Positions 1-5,723 of a DNA stretch of 8,246 bases are shown one piece after another. A program made the position numbers and the translations under genes. Under the pieces are notes generated by a model. It did no database searches, was not told where the DNA came from, and was given only the letters and a program-made list of their open reading frames with translations. Numbering within the stretch: position 1 is the stretch's first letter; each line of letters begins with the position of its first letter. The stretch comes from Alcanivorax sp. (GTDB lineage: Bacteria; Pseudomonadota; Gammaproteobacteria; Pseudomonadales; Alcanivoracaceae). The stretch covers positions 1 to 8,246 of the forward strand of contig SLJS01000260.1 in assembly GCA_007135015.1 (NCBI GenBank), given 5' to 3'.

Positions 1-21
1 CAGAGCAGAGCAAGACAAGCG

Positions 22-588
22 ATGAAGCGCAGGGACTTTCTGCAGAATACGGCCCTGGCCGCCGCCGCCCTGGGCCTGCCGGACGTTGCGGGGGCGAATC
101 CGTACCGCGAGATCTGGCTCTATATTCGTACCCGGGAGCGCAGTGTCACCCTGTATCAGGGCTACCGGGAGCCGAGACCCCTGCGTCATTTCGAACCCGG
201 CGCCATCGGACGCAAGGGGGCGGCGGGTTTCCGTGTGCGCGGCTCGAGCATCACCCCGCGGGGCCGCTTCCGTATCAGCCGTATCAATGAGCAGAGCCGC
301 TTTCATCGATTTTTTGGGTTCGACTATCCCACCCTGGAGCAGGCCCGGGAAGGTCGCAGGCGGGGCATCCTCAGCAGACGGGAACTGGAGGCGGTGCGCA
401 TGGCCCGGCGTCAGGGGCGTCAGCCACCCCAGACCACGGCACTGGGCGGGCATATCGGGTTGCACGGTGTGAATAACGGGCGCAGCACGGACTGGGACTG
501 GACCGAGGGCTGTGTGGCCTTGCCCAACCACCAGATCGATATCCTTACGCCCTGGCTTACAAACGGAACGCATGTGGTGGTCGTCTAG
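22..588 (+). CDS. Secreted L,D-transpeptidase (YkuD family)
   Basis: A 188-residue protein of the YkuD (ErfK/YbiS) family. These enzymes use an active-site cysteine in the periplasm to make 3-3 peptidoglycan cross-links or to attach proteins to murein. The N-terminus has KRRDFL at residues 2-7, close to the Tat consensus RRxFLK. A hydrophobic stretch follows (about 10-19), then a likely cleavage site after the VAGA at 22-25, so export is probably by Tat. TPRGRF (78-83) is the usual early YkuD motif. The catalytic region runs from H148-G149 to T161-E-G-C164, the last residue being the predicted nucleophile. The motif ends GCVAL rather than the commoner HGCxR, a variant I recall from small YkuD proteins. 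The ATG at 22 is chosen because it places the twin arginines at the N-terminus, but the frame stays open to the window edge and no strong ribosome site is visible. Whether it crosslinks, attaches proteins or is a carboxypeptidase cannot be decided. Confidence 0.85.
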   Translation: MKRRDFLQNTALAAAALGLPDVAGANPYREIWLYIRTRERSVTLYQGYREPRPLRHFEPGAIGRKGAAGFRVRGSSITPRGRFRISRINEQSRFHRFFGFDYPTLEQAREGRRRGILSRRELEAVRMARRQGRQPPQTTALGGHIGLHGVNNGRSTDWDWTEGCVALPNHQIDILTPWLTNGTHVVVV

Positions 589-589
589 G

Positions 590-619
590 TTCCCCGGCGC
601 GGGCTCCATTGGTTATACT
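590..619 (+). promoter_or_regulatory. Candidate sigma-70 promoter for the DUF2452 gene
   Basis: TATACT at 614-619 matches the -10 consensus at five of six positions. It lies 18 bases downstream of a weak -35 candidate (TTCCCC, 590-595). It falls in the 78-base gap between the transpeptidase stop and the next start, in the right orientation. The -35 is poor, so the call rests on the -10 and its position. Confidence 0.35.
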
Positions 620-628
620 TCCCGCGCC
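596..628. repeat. Perfect 8-bp inverted repeat around the -10 element
   Basis: GGCGCGGG (596-603) and CCCGCGCC (621-628) are perfect inverted complements separated by 17 bases, and the TATACT hexamer sits in the loop. There is no T-tract on either side, so an intrinsic terminator for the transpeptidase gene is unlikely unless it is Rho-assisted. It could be an operator bracketing the promoter or a chance GC-rich pairing. Confidence 0.4.
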
Positions 629-666
629 AGGAGGGCACACACTTTCCGGAGCTTTTCACCCGAATC

Positions 667-1239
667 ATGCCTGAGAATCCCAATCCACAGGGCAAGGGCC
701 TGGTGCCCGTGCTGGCCACGCTGCACGAGACCCGTGCCATGGCCGCGGCGGTGCCGCCCAAGCATATCGAGCAGATCTCCCACGAGCTGTTCACGTCCCT
801 GTTCGTGCTGGAAAGCGAGTTCAAGTTCCGCCCCGTTCCGGACCGTTCCTACTGGCTCTACCGGAAAAACGGGCGTTTCTGGCTTTCGCCGGTGGGGCCC
901 CATGAGTGGGGCCCGGAAATCTACGGTCAGCTCATCGGCGAATGTGAGCTGCAGCGTGACATGACCTGGACCCTGGAGCTTTCCGAAGACGCTGCCGGGG
1001 ATACGGACCTGCTCGCCTGGCTTGAGGAAAAGAAACGCCGCTTCGACCGGGAAATCGAGGACGTGGAAGCGGTGGAGGACATCCTGCCCGGCTATCGCGC
1101 GGAGTTCGGCTTCTATCGTCGCGCCTACGCCTTTGCCCTGGCCCATTCGCTGGGTGCGTCCATGGACAAGTCCGGCATCCGGCAACTGTCCTGGAAACAG
1201 GCCCGGGGCTTGATCGAGGACAATACCCGGGAAACCTGA
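667..1239 (+). CDS. DUF2452 family protein, function unknown
   Basis: A 190-residue soluble protein with no signal peptide or membrane segment. It begins with an NPQGKG motif (residues 5-10). Residues about 62-102 carry the pattern YxLYxK-G-F-S-x-P-x-EWG, then LQxDxxW (W-G at 81-82, LQRDMTW at 95-101). This resembles my memory of DUF2452 (Pfam), the family that includes human C1orf50. The C-terminal third is charged and probably helical (about 112-190) and I do not recognise it. No catalytic residues can be pointed to. The nearest purine-rich ribosome site (GGAG, 648-651) is 15 bases from the ATG, longer than ideal, but the conserved NPQGKG just after the start supports position 667. It lies between a cell-wall enzyme and the photolyase operon, is separated from the operon by 89 bases, and may be an independent unit. 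Family assignment is moderately sure; function is unknown. Confidence 0.75.
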   Translation: MPENPNPQGKGLVPVLATLHETRAMAAAVPPKHIEQISHELFTSLFVLESEFKFRPVPDRSYWLYRKNGRFWLSPVGPHEWGPEIYGQLIGECELQRDMTWTLELSEDAAGDTDLLAWLEEKKRRFDREIEDVEAVEDILPGYRAEFGFYRRAYAFALAHSLGASMDKSGIRQLSWKQARGLIEDNTRET

Positions 1240-1257
1240 ATCCGCCGATACTGTAAT
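1230..1257 (+). promoter_or_regulatory. Weak candidate promoter for the photolyase operon
   Basis: The operon promoter is expected in or near the 1240-1328 gap. TGTAAT at 1252-1257 is one mismatch from the -10 consensus but has no sigma-70 -35 at normal spacing. GGAAAC at 1230-1235, followed about 15 bases later by CTGTAA, loosely resembles an ECF-type promoter and would overlap the end of the DUF2452 gene. Neither reading is strong. I saw no TGATC-type singlet-oxygen (RpoE/ChrR) promoter at workable spacing. Confidence 0.2.
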
Positions 1258-1274
1258 TCTGCTGCACGGCTTTC

Positions 1275-1296
1275 ACAGGCCTGTCACACCTGTTCA
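1275..1296. promoter_or_regulatory. Possible operator: ACAGG/CCTGT half-sites
   Basis: ACAGGCCTGT at 1275-1284 is a perfect 10-bp palindrome. A further CCTGT follows at 1289-1293, exactly nine bases after the second half-site. This gives three copies of one half-site within 19 bases, 33 bases or more upstream of the operon start. It sits where a regulator of the light-response operon would bind. The regulator is unknown and a chance occurrence is possible. Confidence 0.3.
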
Positions 1297-1314
1297 GCCA
1301 GCATTCGAGACTCT

Positions 1315-1320
1315 GGAGGA
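1315..1320 (+). promoter_or_regulatory. Ribosome binding site fixing a GTG start
   Basis: GGAGGA lies 8 bases upstream of the GTG at 1329, which is ideal spacing. It decides the start of the DUF523-DUF1722 gene in favour of the GTG. Confidence 0.8.
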
Positions 1321-1328
1321 GCGAATAC

Positions 1329-2279
1329 GTGAGCAGAATCGCAGTGGGGATCAGTGCCTGCCTGACCGGTCGGGAAGTCCGCCATGACGGCGGCCACAAG
1401 CACTCCCGGTACTGTACCGGGGTGCTGGCCCGTTATTTCGACTTTCGTCCCCTTTGCCCCGAAGCGGGCGCCGGTCTGGGCACGCCCCGGCCGGCCATGC
1501 ATCTTCGCCTTGACGACGGCGGCGACCAGGTTCGGCTGGTAACGGTTCGTGGCGGCGAGGACCGCACGGATGCGCTGCAGGACTGGGTCGCGCGTACGTT
1601 GCCCGGGCTGGGCTCACTTCGCGGCTTTGTGCTCACCGGCAAGTCTCCCAGCTGCGGCCTGGAACGCATCCGCGTTCATGGCGAGGATGGTCGGGTGCTG
1701 CGCCGGGATGCATCCGGCCTGTTCGCCGCGGCCCTGAGGAGCGCGTACCCGTTGATGCCGCTGGAGGAGGAGGGCCGGCTCAACGATGACGGACTGCGTG
1801 AGAACTTTGTCGAGCGGGTGTTCTTCCTGGATGACTGGATGGAGATGAATGAGCGTGGACTCACTCCCGGTGCGCTGATCGCTTTCCATACCCGGCACAA
1901 GTTCCAGTTACTCGCTCACTGCCAGAAGCGCTACCGGCAACTGGGTCCATTGCTTTCCGACCTGCGCGCGGCGCCCCTGGAGCATATCGCCCGGGAATAC
2001 ATTTCCACGGCCATGGCCGCCATGGAAAGGCGCGTCAGCCGCGGCGCCCATGTCAACGCCATGCAGCACCTTGCCGGCTATGTACGCGAGGGCCTGGAAA
2101 TATCGGAGCGGCGGATGCTGGATGAGCAGATCCAGGCTTATCTGCGCGGGGAGATTCCCCTGGTGGTGCCCATGACCCTGCTGCGCCAGGCACAGCGCCG
2201 GCGGCCTGTGGCCTACCTGGATCGTCAGGACTATCTGCGCCCCTATCCGGACGAGCTGGGGCTGAGAAACGGCGTATGA
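1329..2279 (+). CDS. rudS: DUF523-DUF1722 fusion protein (RudS-type tRNA 4-thiouridine desulfidase)
   Basis: A 316-residue cytoplasmic two-domain protein. Residues 1 to about 160 are DUF523 (TudS-like) and about 180-305 are DUF1722 (YbgA-like; the FHTRHKFQLLAH region starts near 186). TudS desulfidases bind a [4Fe-4S] cluster through three cysteines. Matching positions here are C11 (in SACLTG), C43 (in LCPEAG, with E45 in the place of the conserved glutamate) and C109 (in GKSPSCG), so the cluster site looks intact. From memory, proteins with this exact fusion (RudS, studied in Pseudomonas) remove sulfur from 4-thiouridine in tRNA, with DUF1722 thought to bind RNA. Because 4-thiouridine is the near-UV chromophore of tRNA, this fits a gene leading a photolyase operon. 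The GTG start is backed by GGAGGA 8 bases upstream. The stop overlaps the photolyase start (ATGA), implying coupled translation. Domain calls are very secure; the tRNA activity is inferred from the family. Confidence 0.9.
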   Translation: MSRIAVGISACLTGREVRHDGGHKHSRYCTGVLARYFDFRPLCPEAGAGLGTPRPAMHLRLDDGGDQVRLVTVRGGEDRTDALQDWVARTLPGLGSLRGFVLTGKSPSCGLERIRVHGEDGRVLRRDASGLFAAALRSAYPLMPLEEEGRLNDDGLRENFVERVFFLDDWMEMNERGLTPGALIAFHTRHKFQLLAHCQKRYRQLGPLLSDLRAAPLEHIAREYISTAMAAMERRVSRGAHVNAMQHLAGYVREGLEISERRMLDEQIQAYLRGEIPLVVPMTLLRQAQRRRPVAYLDRQDYLRPYPDELGLRNGV

Positions 2280-3718
2280 CCGCACTGGTGTGGTACCGCA
2301 ATGATCTGCGCGTGCGCGATCATGGCCCGCTTGCCGCGGCGCTGGCCGGTGGCGGGACGGTCCGGGCCCTGTGGCTGTTCTGTGAGCAGCAGTGGGATGA
2401 GCATGATGTGGCGCCGCTGCGTCGCTGGTACATGCTGGAGTCCCTTCGTGAACTGGGTCGGTCGCTGGCGGAACTGGGCGTTTCCCTGGACCTGCTTGAG
2501 TGTGGCGACTTCGCTTCCGCCCCGAAGGTGCTGGATGAGCATGTTGGCCGCCATGGCGTGCATCGTGTCCATTGCAACCGGGAATACCCGCTCAACGAGA
2601 TGCGCCGGGACTGGGCGGTGGCCGCGACGCTGGAGCAGCGGGGTGTCAGCCTGGCGTGGCACGATGACGGTATGCTGGTGTCGCCGGAGGCATTGCGCAC
2701 CGTCCAGGGAAAACCCTATACCGTCTTTACGCCCTACCGGCGCAGCTGGGACAGGCAGCTTGATGCGGGCCCGCTGCAACTTCCCGGTACACCCTCGCCG
2801 GCAGGCGACCCCGTGTCTTTCCAGGGGGAGGCGCGGATCGACAGCGCCCTGGAGGGCCTGGAGGTCTCCACGACAGCCCGGGGCATCTGGTCCCCCGGTG
2901 AAGCCGCCGCGCTTGAGCGCCTGGACCGTTTCGTGGACGAGCACCTGCGTGACTATGCCCATTGTCGTGATCTTCCGGAGCTTGATGCCACCAGCCGTCT
3001 GTCACCGGCACTGTCCGCGGGCACGCTGTCGCCGGGGCGCTGTTACCGCCTTGCACGACAATGCGCCGACAGTGAGCCGGCGATGGCCGAGGGCGCGCGG
3101 GCCTGGATTGGCGAACTGGCCTGGCGCGACTTCTATCGCCAGATCATGGTTCATTTCCCCCGGCTGGCACGGGGCGAGCCCTTTCGCGAGGAGGGAAATT
3201 TCCTGCACTGGTCGCACAACGACGAACTGTTCGATGCCTGGTGTCGGGGGCAGACGGGCTTTCCCCTGGTCGATGCCGCCATGCGGCAACTCAATGAAAC
3301 CGGCTGGATGCACAACCGGTTGCGGATGCTGGTGGCGATGTTTCTGACCAAGCATCTTTTTATTCACTGGGGGCGGGGTGAGCGCTATTTCATGAGCCGA
3401 CTCATCGATGGGGATTTTGCCTCCAACAATGGCGGCTGGTTGTGGAGTGCCTCGCTGGGCACGGACGCCGTGCCATACTTCCGGGTCTTCAATCCGGTGC
3501 GCCAGAGCCAGCGCTTTGACTCCCGGGGTGCCTTTATCCGCCGGTATGTGCCGGAACTGCGCGAACTCGACGACCGGAACATCCATACTCCGTGGAAGGC
3601 GCCGCTGCTGGCGCCGGACTACCCCTCGCCCCTGGTGGAGCTTGCCGGGGTGCGTGACCGCGTCTCGGCGGCGTTTCGGGAGGCACGACAACGGGCGGAG
3701 CGGGAGAGACGGCGGTGA
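2276..3718 (+). CDS. phrB: Deoxyribodipyrimidine photolyase (class I CPD)
   Basis: A 480-residue FAD enzyme that uses blue/near-UV light to split cyclobutane pyrimidine dimers in DNA. The N-terminal photolyase domain (about 1-130) includes the N107-E108 pair (in PLNEMRRDW), matching the residues that bind the methenyltetrahydrofolate antenna in E. coli PhrB. The C-terminal half is the FAD and DNA-binding domain: ELAWRDFYR (280-288), GWMHNRLRM (343-351), DGDFASNNGGW (378-388) and TDAVPYFRVFNP (396-407). By alignment from memory with E. coli, E280, W283, N347 and M351 are the dimer-binding and catalytic residues. M351 points to a CPD photolyase rather than a (6-4) photolyase or cryptochrome. 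W388, W365 and W312 form the electron-transfer tryptophan triad. Length is normal (E. coli 472). It starts inside the rudS stop (ATGA) and ends inside the next start (GTGA), so it is translated as part of the operon. Confidence 0.97.
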   Translation: MTALVWYRNDLRVRDHGPLAAALAGGGTVRALWLFCEQQWDEHDVAPLRRWYMLESLRELGRSLAELGVSLDLLECGDFASAPKVLDEHVGRHGVHRVHCNREYPLNEMRRDWAVAATLEQRGVSLAWHDDGMLVSPEALRTVQGKPYTVFTPYRRSWDRQLDAGPLQLPGTPSPAGDPVSFQGEARIDSALEGLEVSTTARGIWSPGEAAALERLDRFVDEHLRDYAHCRDLPELDATSRLSPALSAGTLSPGRCYRLARQCADSEPAMAEGARAWIGELAWRDFYRQIMVHFPRLARGEPFREEGNFLHWSHNDELFDAWCRGQTGFPLVDAAMRQLNETGWMHNRLRMLVAMFLTKHLFIHWGRGERYFMSRLIDGDFASNNGGWLWSASLGTDAVPYFRVFNPVRQSQRFDSRGAFIRRYVPELRELDDRNIHTPWKAPLLAPDYPSPLVELAGVRDRVSAAFREARQRAERERRR

Positions 3719-4956
3719 AACGGATCGCGGTGATTGGCGGCGGGGTCAGTGGCCTGGTTGCCGCCTGGCGGCTGGGCGAGACCCATGACGTGGTCCTTTT
3801 TGAAAGGGAAGGGCGGGTTGGGGGTCATACGCGCACCGTGGAAGTCACTCGCGGAGAAGACAGCTGGCGGGTGGATGTGGGGTTCATCGTCTTCAACGAC
3901 CGCACCTACCCGGAGTTCAATCGCATGCTCGATACCCTGGGCCTGGGCCGTCAGCCGAGCAGCATGGGCTTCAGCGTCAGCTCGCCGGTCACCGGTGTCG
4001 AGTACAGCGGTGATGGCCTTGGCGGGCTCTTTGCCCGGCGCGCCAATCTTTTTTCGCCGGCGCACTGGCGCATGCTCGCGGAAATCCTGCGTTTCAATCG
4101 TCGCGCGCTGGCGCTGCTGGACTCCGCCGAGGGGGAATTGCCGCTCGGTGAGTATCTGGAACGGGAAGGCTACAGCGAGCGTTTCCGCAGTCACTACATT
4201 CTCGCCATGGGCGGAGCTATCTGGTCCTGTGGCGAGGCGCGCATGGAAGACTTTCCCGCGCGCTTCTTTGTACGCTTTCTGGCCAACCACGGCCTGCTCC
4301 AGTTGCGCGACCGGCCGCAGTGGTTTGTGGTGCCCGGCGGCTCGGATACCTATGTGCAGCGCATGCTCGAGCGCATGAAGGCGAGCGTGCGTACCGCAAC
4401 AGCTGTCTCCGGTGTGCGTCGGGGTGAGGACGGCGTCATGGTGGGCACGGCCGCCGGCGTCGAGCGTTTTGACGAGGTAGTCTTTGCCTGCCACAGCAAC
4501 CAGGCCCTGGCGCTGCTTGATGATGCCGACGAGCTCGAGCGCGACATGCTCGGCGCCATTGAATGGGAGGAAAACGAAGTGGTGCTGCATACCGATACCT
4601 CCCTGCTCCCCCGGTGCCGGCGTGCCTGGTCGAGCTGGAACGCCCGGGTCGATGGGGATCATGACCGCACCCGACTGACCTACAACATGAATATCCTCCA
4701 GGGCATTGAAGCCCCCGTGACGTTCTGCGTGACCCTGAACAGCACCGACCGGATCGACCCGGAAAGCGTTATCGATCGCTACCACTTTTCCCATCCGGCC
4801 TTTACACCTTCGGGCATCGAGGGCCGGCGCAAGGTGGAGGAGCACAACGGGCGCCGCAACAGCTGGTTCTGCGGCGCCTGGTGTCGCTACGGCTTCCACG
4901 AGGACGGAGTGGTTTCGGCGCTGCGTGTTGTCGAGGCACTGGAGAAGGGATCTTGA
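3715..4956 (+). CDS. FAD-dependent amine-oxidase-like oxidoreductase (COG2907 type)
   Basis: A 413-residue NAD(P)/FAD-binding protein with a Rossmann fold at the very N-terminus. It has GGGVSG at 8-13, the ribose-binding E30 at the end of the second strand, and the amine-oxidase-type GGHTRT at 36-41. A C-terminal FAD-contact motif YGFHEDG (392-398) closes the protein. There is no signal peptide. I recognise it as the uncharacterised COG2907 group, which commonly precedes a DUF1365 gene and a Cfa-like gene in proteobacteria. The likely substrate is an acyl chain of membrane phospholipid (desaturation or another oxidation before or after methyl transfer), but this is inferred from the neighbours. 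The GTG at 3715 overlaps the photolyase stop (GTGA), with a purine-rich GGGAGAG a few bases upstream. A role in carotenoid or amine oxidation is less likely given the context. Confidence 0.88.
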   Translation: MKRIAVIGGGVSGLVAAWRLGETHDVVLFEREGRVGGHTRTVEVTRGEDSWRVDVGFIVFNDRTYPEFNRMLDTLGLGRQPSSMGFSVSSPVTGVEYSGDGLGGLFARRANLFSPAHWRMLAEILRFNRRALALLDSAEGELPLGEYLEREGYSERFRSHYILAMGGAIWSCGEARMEDFPARFFVRFLANHGLLQLRDRPQWFVVPGGSDTYVQRMLERMKASVRTATAVSGVRRGEDGVMVGTAAGVERFDEVVFACHSNQALALLDDADELERDMLGAIEWEENEVVLHTDTSLLPRCRRAWSSWNARVDGDHDRTRLTYNMNILQGIEAPVTFCVTLNSTDRIDPESVIDRYHFSHPAFTPSGIEGRRKVEEHNGRRNSWFCGAWCRYGFHEDGVVSALRVVEALEKGS

Positions 4957-5711
4957 GCACGGAAAGCGCAATCCTTTACGGGCGTACCTGGCATCGGCGG
5001 CACACACCGCTGGAGCACGGGTTCGTCTATCCGCTCGGCATGCTGTGGGTGGATCTTGCTCGTGTGGACGAGTGGCTGGATCGACACTGGCTCTGGGGGC
5101 GCCGGTGGCGGCCGGTAACCTTCCGGGACCGGGATTTTCTTGACGGCAGTGACGGTCCGCTGGACGAGCGGGTGCGGGCAAAGGCCGGCGAGCTCGGGCT
5201 GGACTGGAAGGAGGGCACTGTCATGCTGCTGGGCCAGCCCCGGACCCTCGGCCTGCTGTTCAACCCGCTGGTCCTCTACTGCCACTATCCGCCCGGTGCC
5301 CAGGAACCCGCCACGGTCATCGCGGAGGTGCGCAACACGCCCTGGAAGGAATGCCACTGGTACGCGCTGCGGCCGGTACGGTTCAGCGATGGCGCCATGG
5401 GTTGCCGTCATGCCAAGGCCTTCCATGTCTCGCCCTTTCTGGACATGGCGATGAACTATCACTGGCGGTTGCGGGTCCGTGAACGTGCCGTGAGTGTGCG
5501 CATCGAGAACCGTCGTGATGACGGGGTCCTGCTGTTCGTTGCCGGGTTTTCCCTCCGGCGCTTGGCGGAGCCTTCACGGGAAATGGGGTACTTTGTTTTC
5601 CGTTCCGGATTGCAGGGCATCCTGACCCGTGTCCGGATCTACCGTCAGGCATGGAAACTCTGGCGCAAGGGTGTGCCGGTACAGCAACACCCGGGACGGA
5701 CATCACCGTAG
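4953..5711 (+). CDS. DUF1365 family protein
   Basis: A 252-residue protein of DUF1365, function unproven. Family-type motifs are RTLGLLFNPLVLYCHY (97-112), AEVRNTPWKECHWY (124-137) and KAFHVSPFLDMAMNYHWRL (155-173). The start chosen is TTG at 4953: it overlaps the previous stop (TTGA), has GGAGAAGGGA just upstream (4941-4950), and gives the usual N-terminus with SAILYGRTWHRRH, which family members share in form (SAIYxGxVxHxRxxP). An ATG at 4881 in the same frame would add 24 residues from within the upstream gene and looks wrong. DUF1365 genes are nearly always found beside COG2907 and Cfa-like genes, so a part in the same lipid modification is likely. There are no clear membrane helices or signal peptide. 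Members of this cluster have been linked to the singlet-oxygen response in Rhodobacter sphaeroides (from memory). Confidence 0.88.
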   Translation: MSTESAILYGRTWHRRHTPLEHGFVYPLGMLWVDLARVDEWLDRHWLWGRRWRPVTFRDRDFLDGSDGPLDERVRAKAGELGLDWKEGTVMLLGQPRTLGLLFNPLVLYCHYPPGAQEPATVIAEVRNTPWKECHWYALRPVRFSDGAMGCRHAKAFHVSPFLDMAMNYHWRLRVRERAVSVRIENRRDDGVLLFVAGFSLRRLAEPSREMGYFVFRSGLQGILTRVRIYRQAWKLWRKGVPVQQHPGRTSP

Positions 5712-5712
5712 C

Positions 5713-5717
5713 GGAGG
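5713..5717 (+). promoter_or_regulatory. Ribosome binding site of the Cfa-like gene
   Basis: GGAGG lies 6 bases upstream of the ATG at 5724. It is the only gene inside the operon with an independent, near-perfect site instead of a stop/start overlap, suggesting it may be translated more strongly than its neighbours. Confidence 0.75.
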
Positions 5718-5723
5718 CAGCAG

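Noticed and set aside
613..1185. Minus-strand open frame of 190 codons opposite the DUF2452 gene
   Set aside because: The + strand frame carries conserved motifs (NPQGKG, EWG, LQxDxxW); the antisense frame has none.
1211..1257. Singlet-oxygen RpoE/ChrR-type promoter starting at the TGATC at 1211-1215
   Set aside because: No matching -10 element lies 16-18 bases downstream, and the only AT-rich hexamer is about 36 bases away.
1281..1296. Possible LexA (SOS) box upstream of the photolyase operon
   Set aside because: CTGT at 1281-1284 is not followed by ACAG after 8 bases (TTCA is found), and the ACAGGCCTGT palindrome has the half-sites in the wrong orientation for LexA.
2243..2962. Long minus-strand open frame opposite photolyase
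   Set aside because: Antisense to an unmistakable gene, with no domain or ribosome site; a coding shadow.
4881..4952. Longer DUF1365 start at ATG 4881
   Set aside because: It would overlap the upstream gene by 76 bases and add 24 residues unlike the family N-terminus; TTG 4953 has a ribosome site and a 4-base overlap like its neighbours.
3619..5181. A 520-codon open frame on the minus strand opposite the photolyase end and the FAD oxidoreductase
   Set aside because: It lies wholly antisense to well-supported genes, shows no recognisable domain, and long antisense frames are expected in GC-rich DNA with strong third-position bias.
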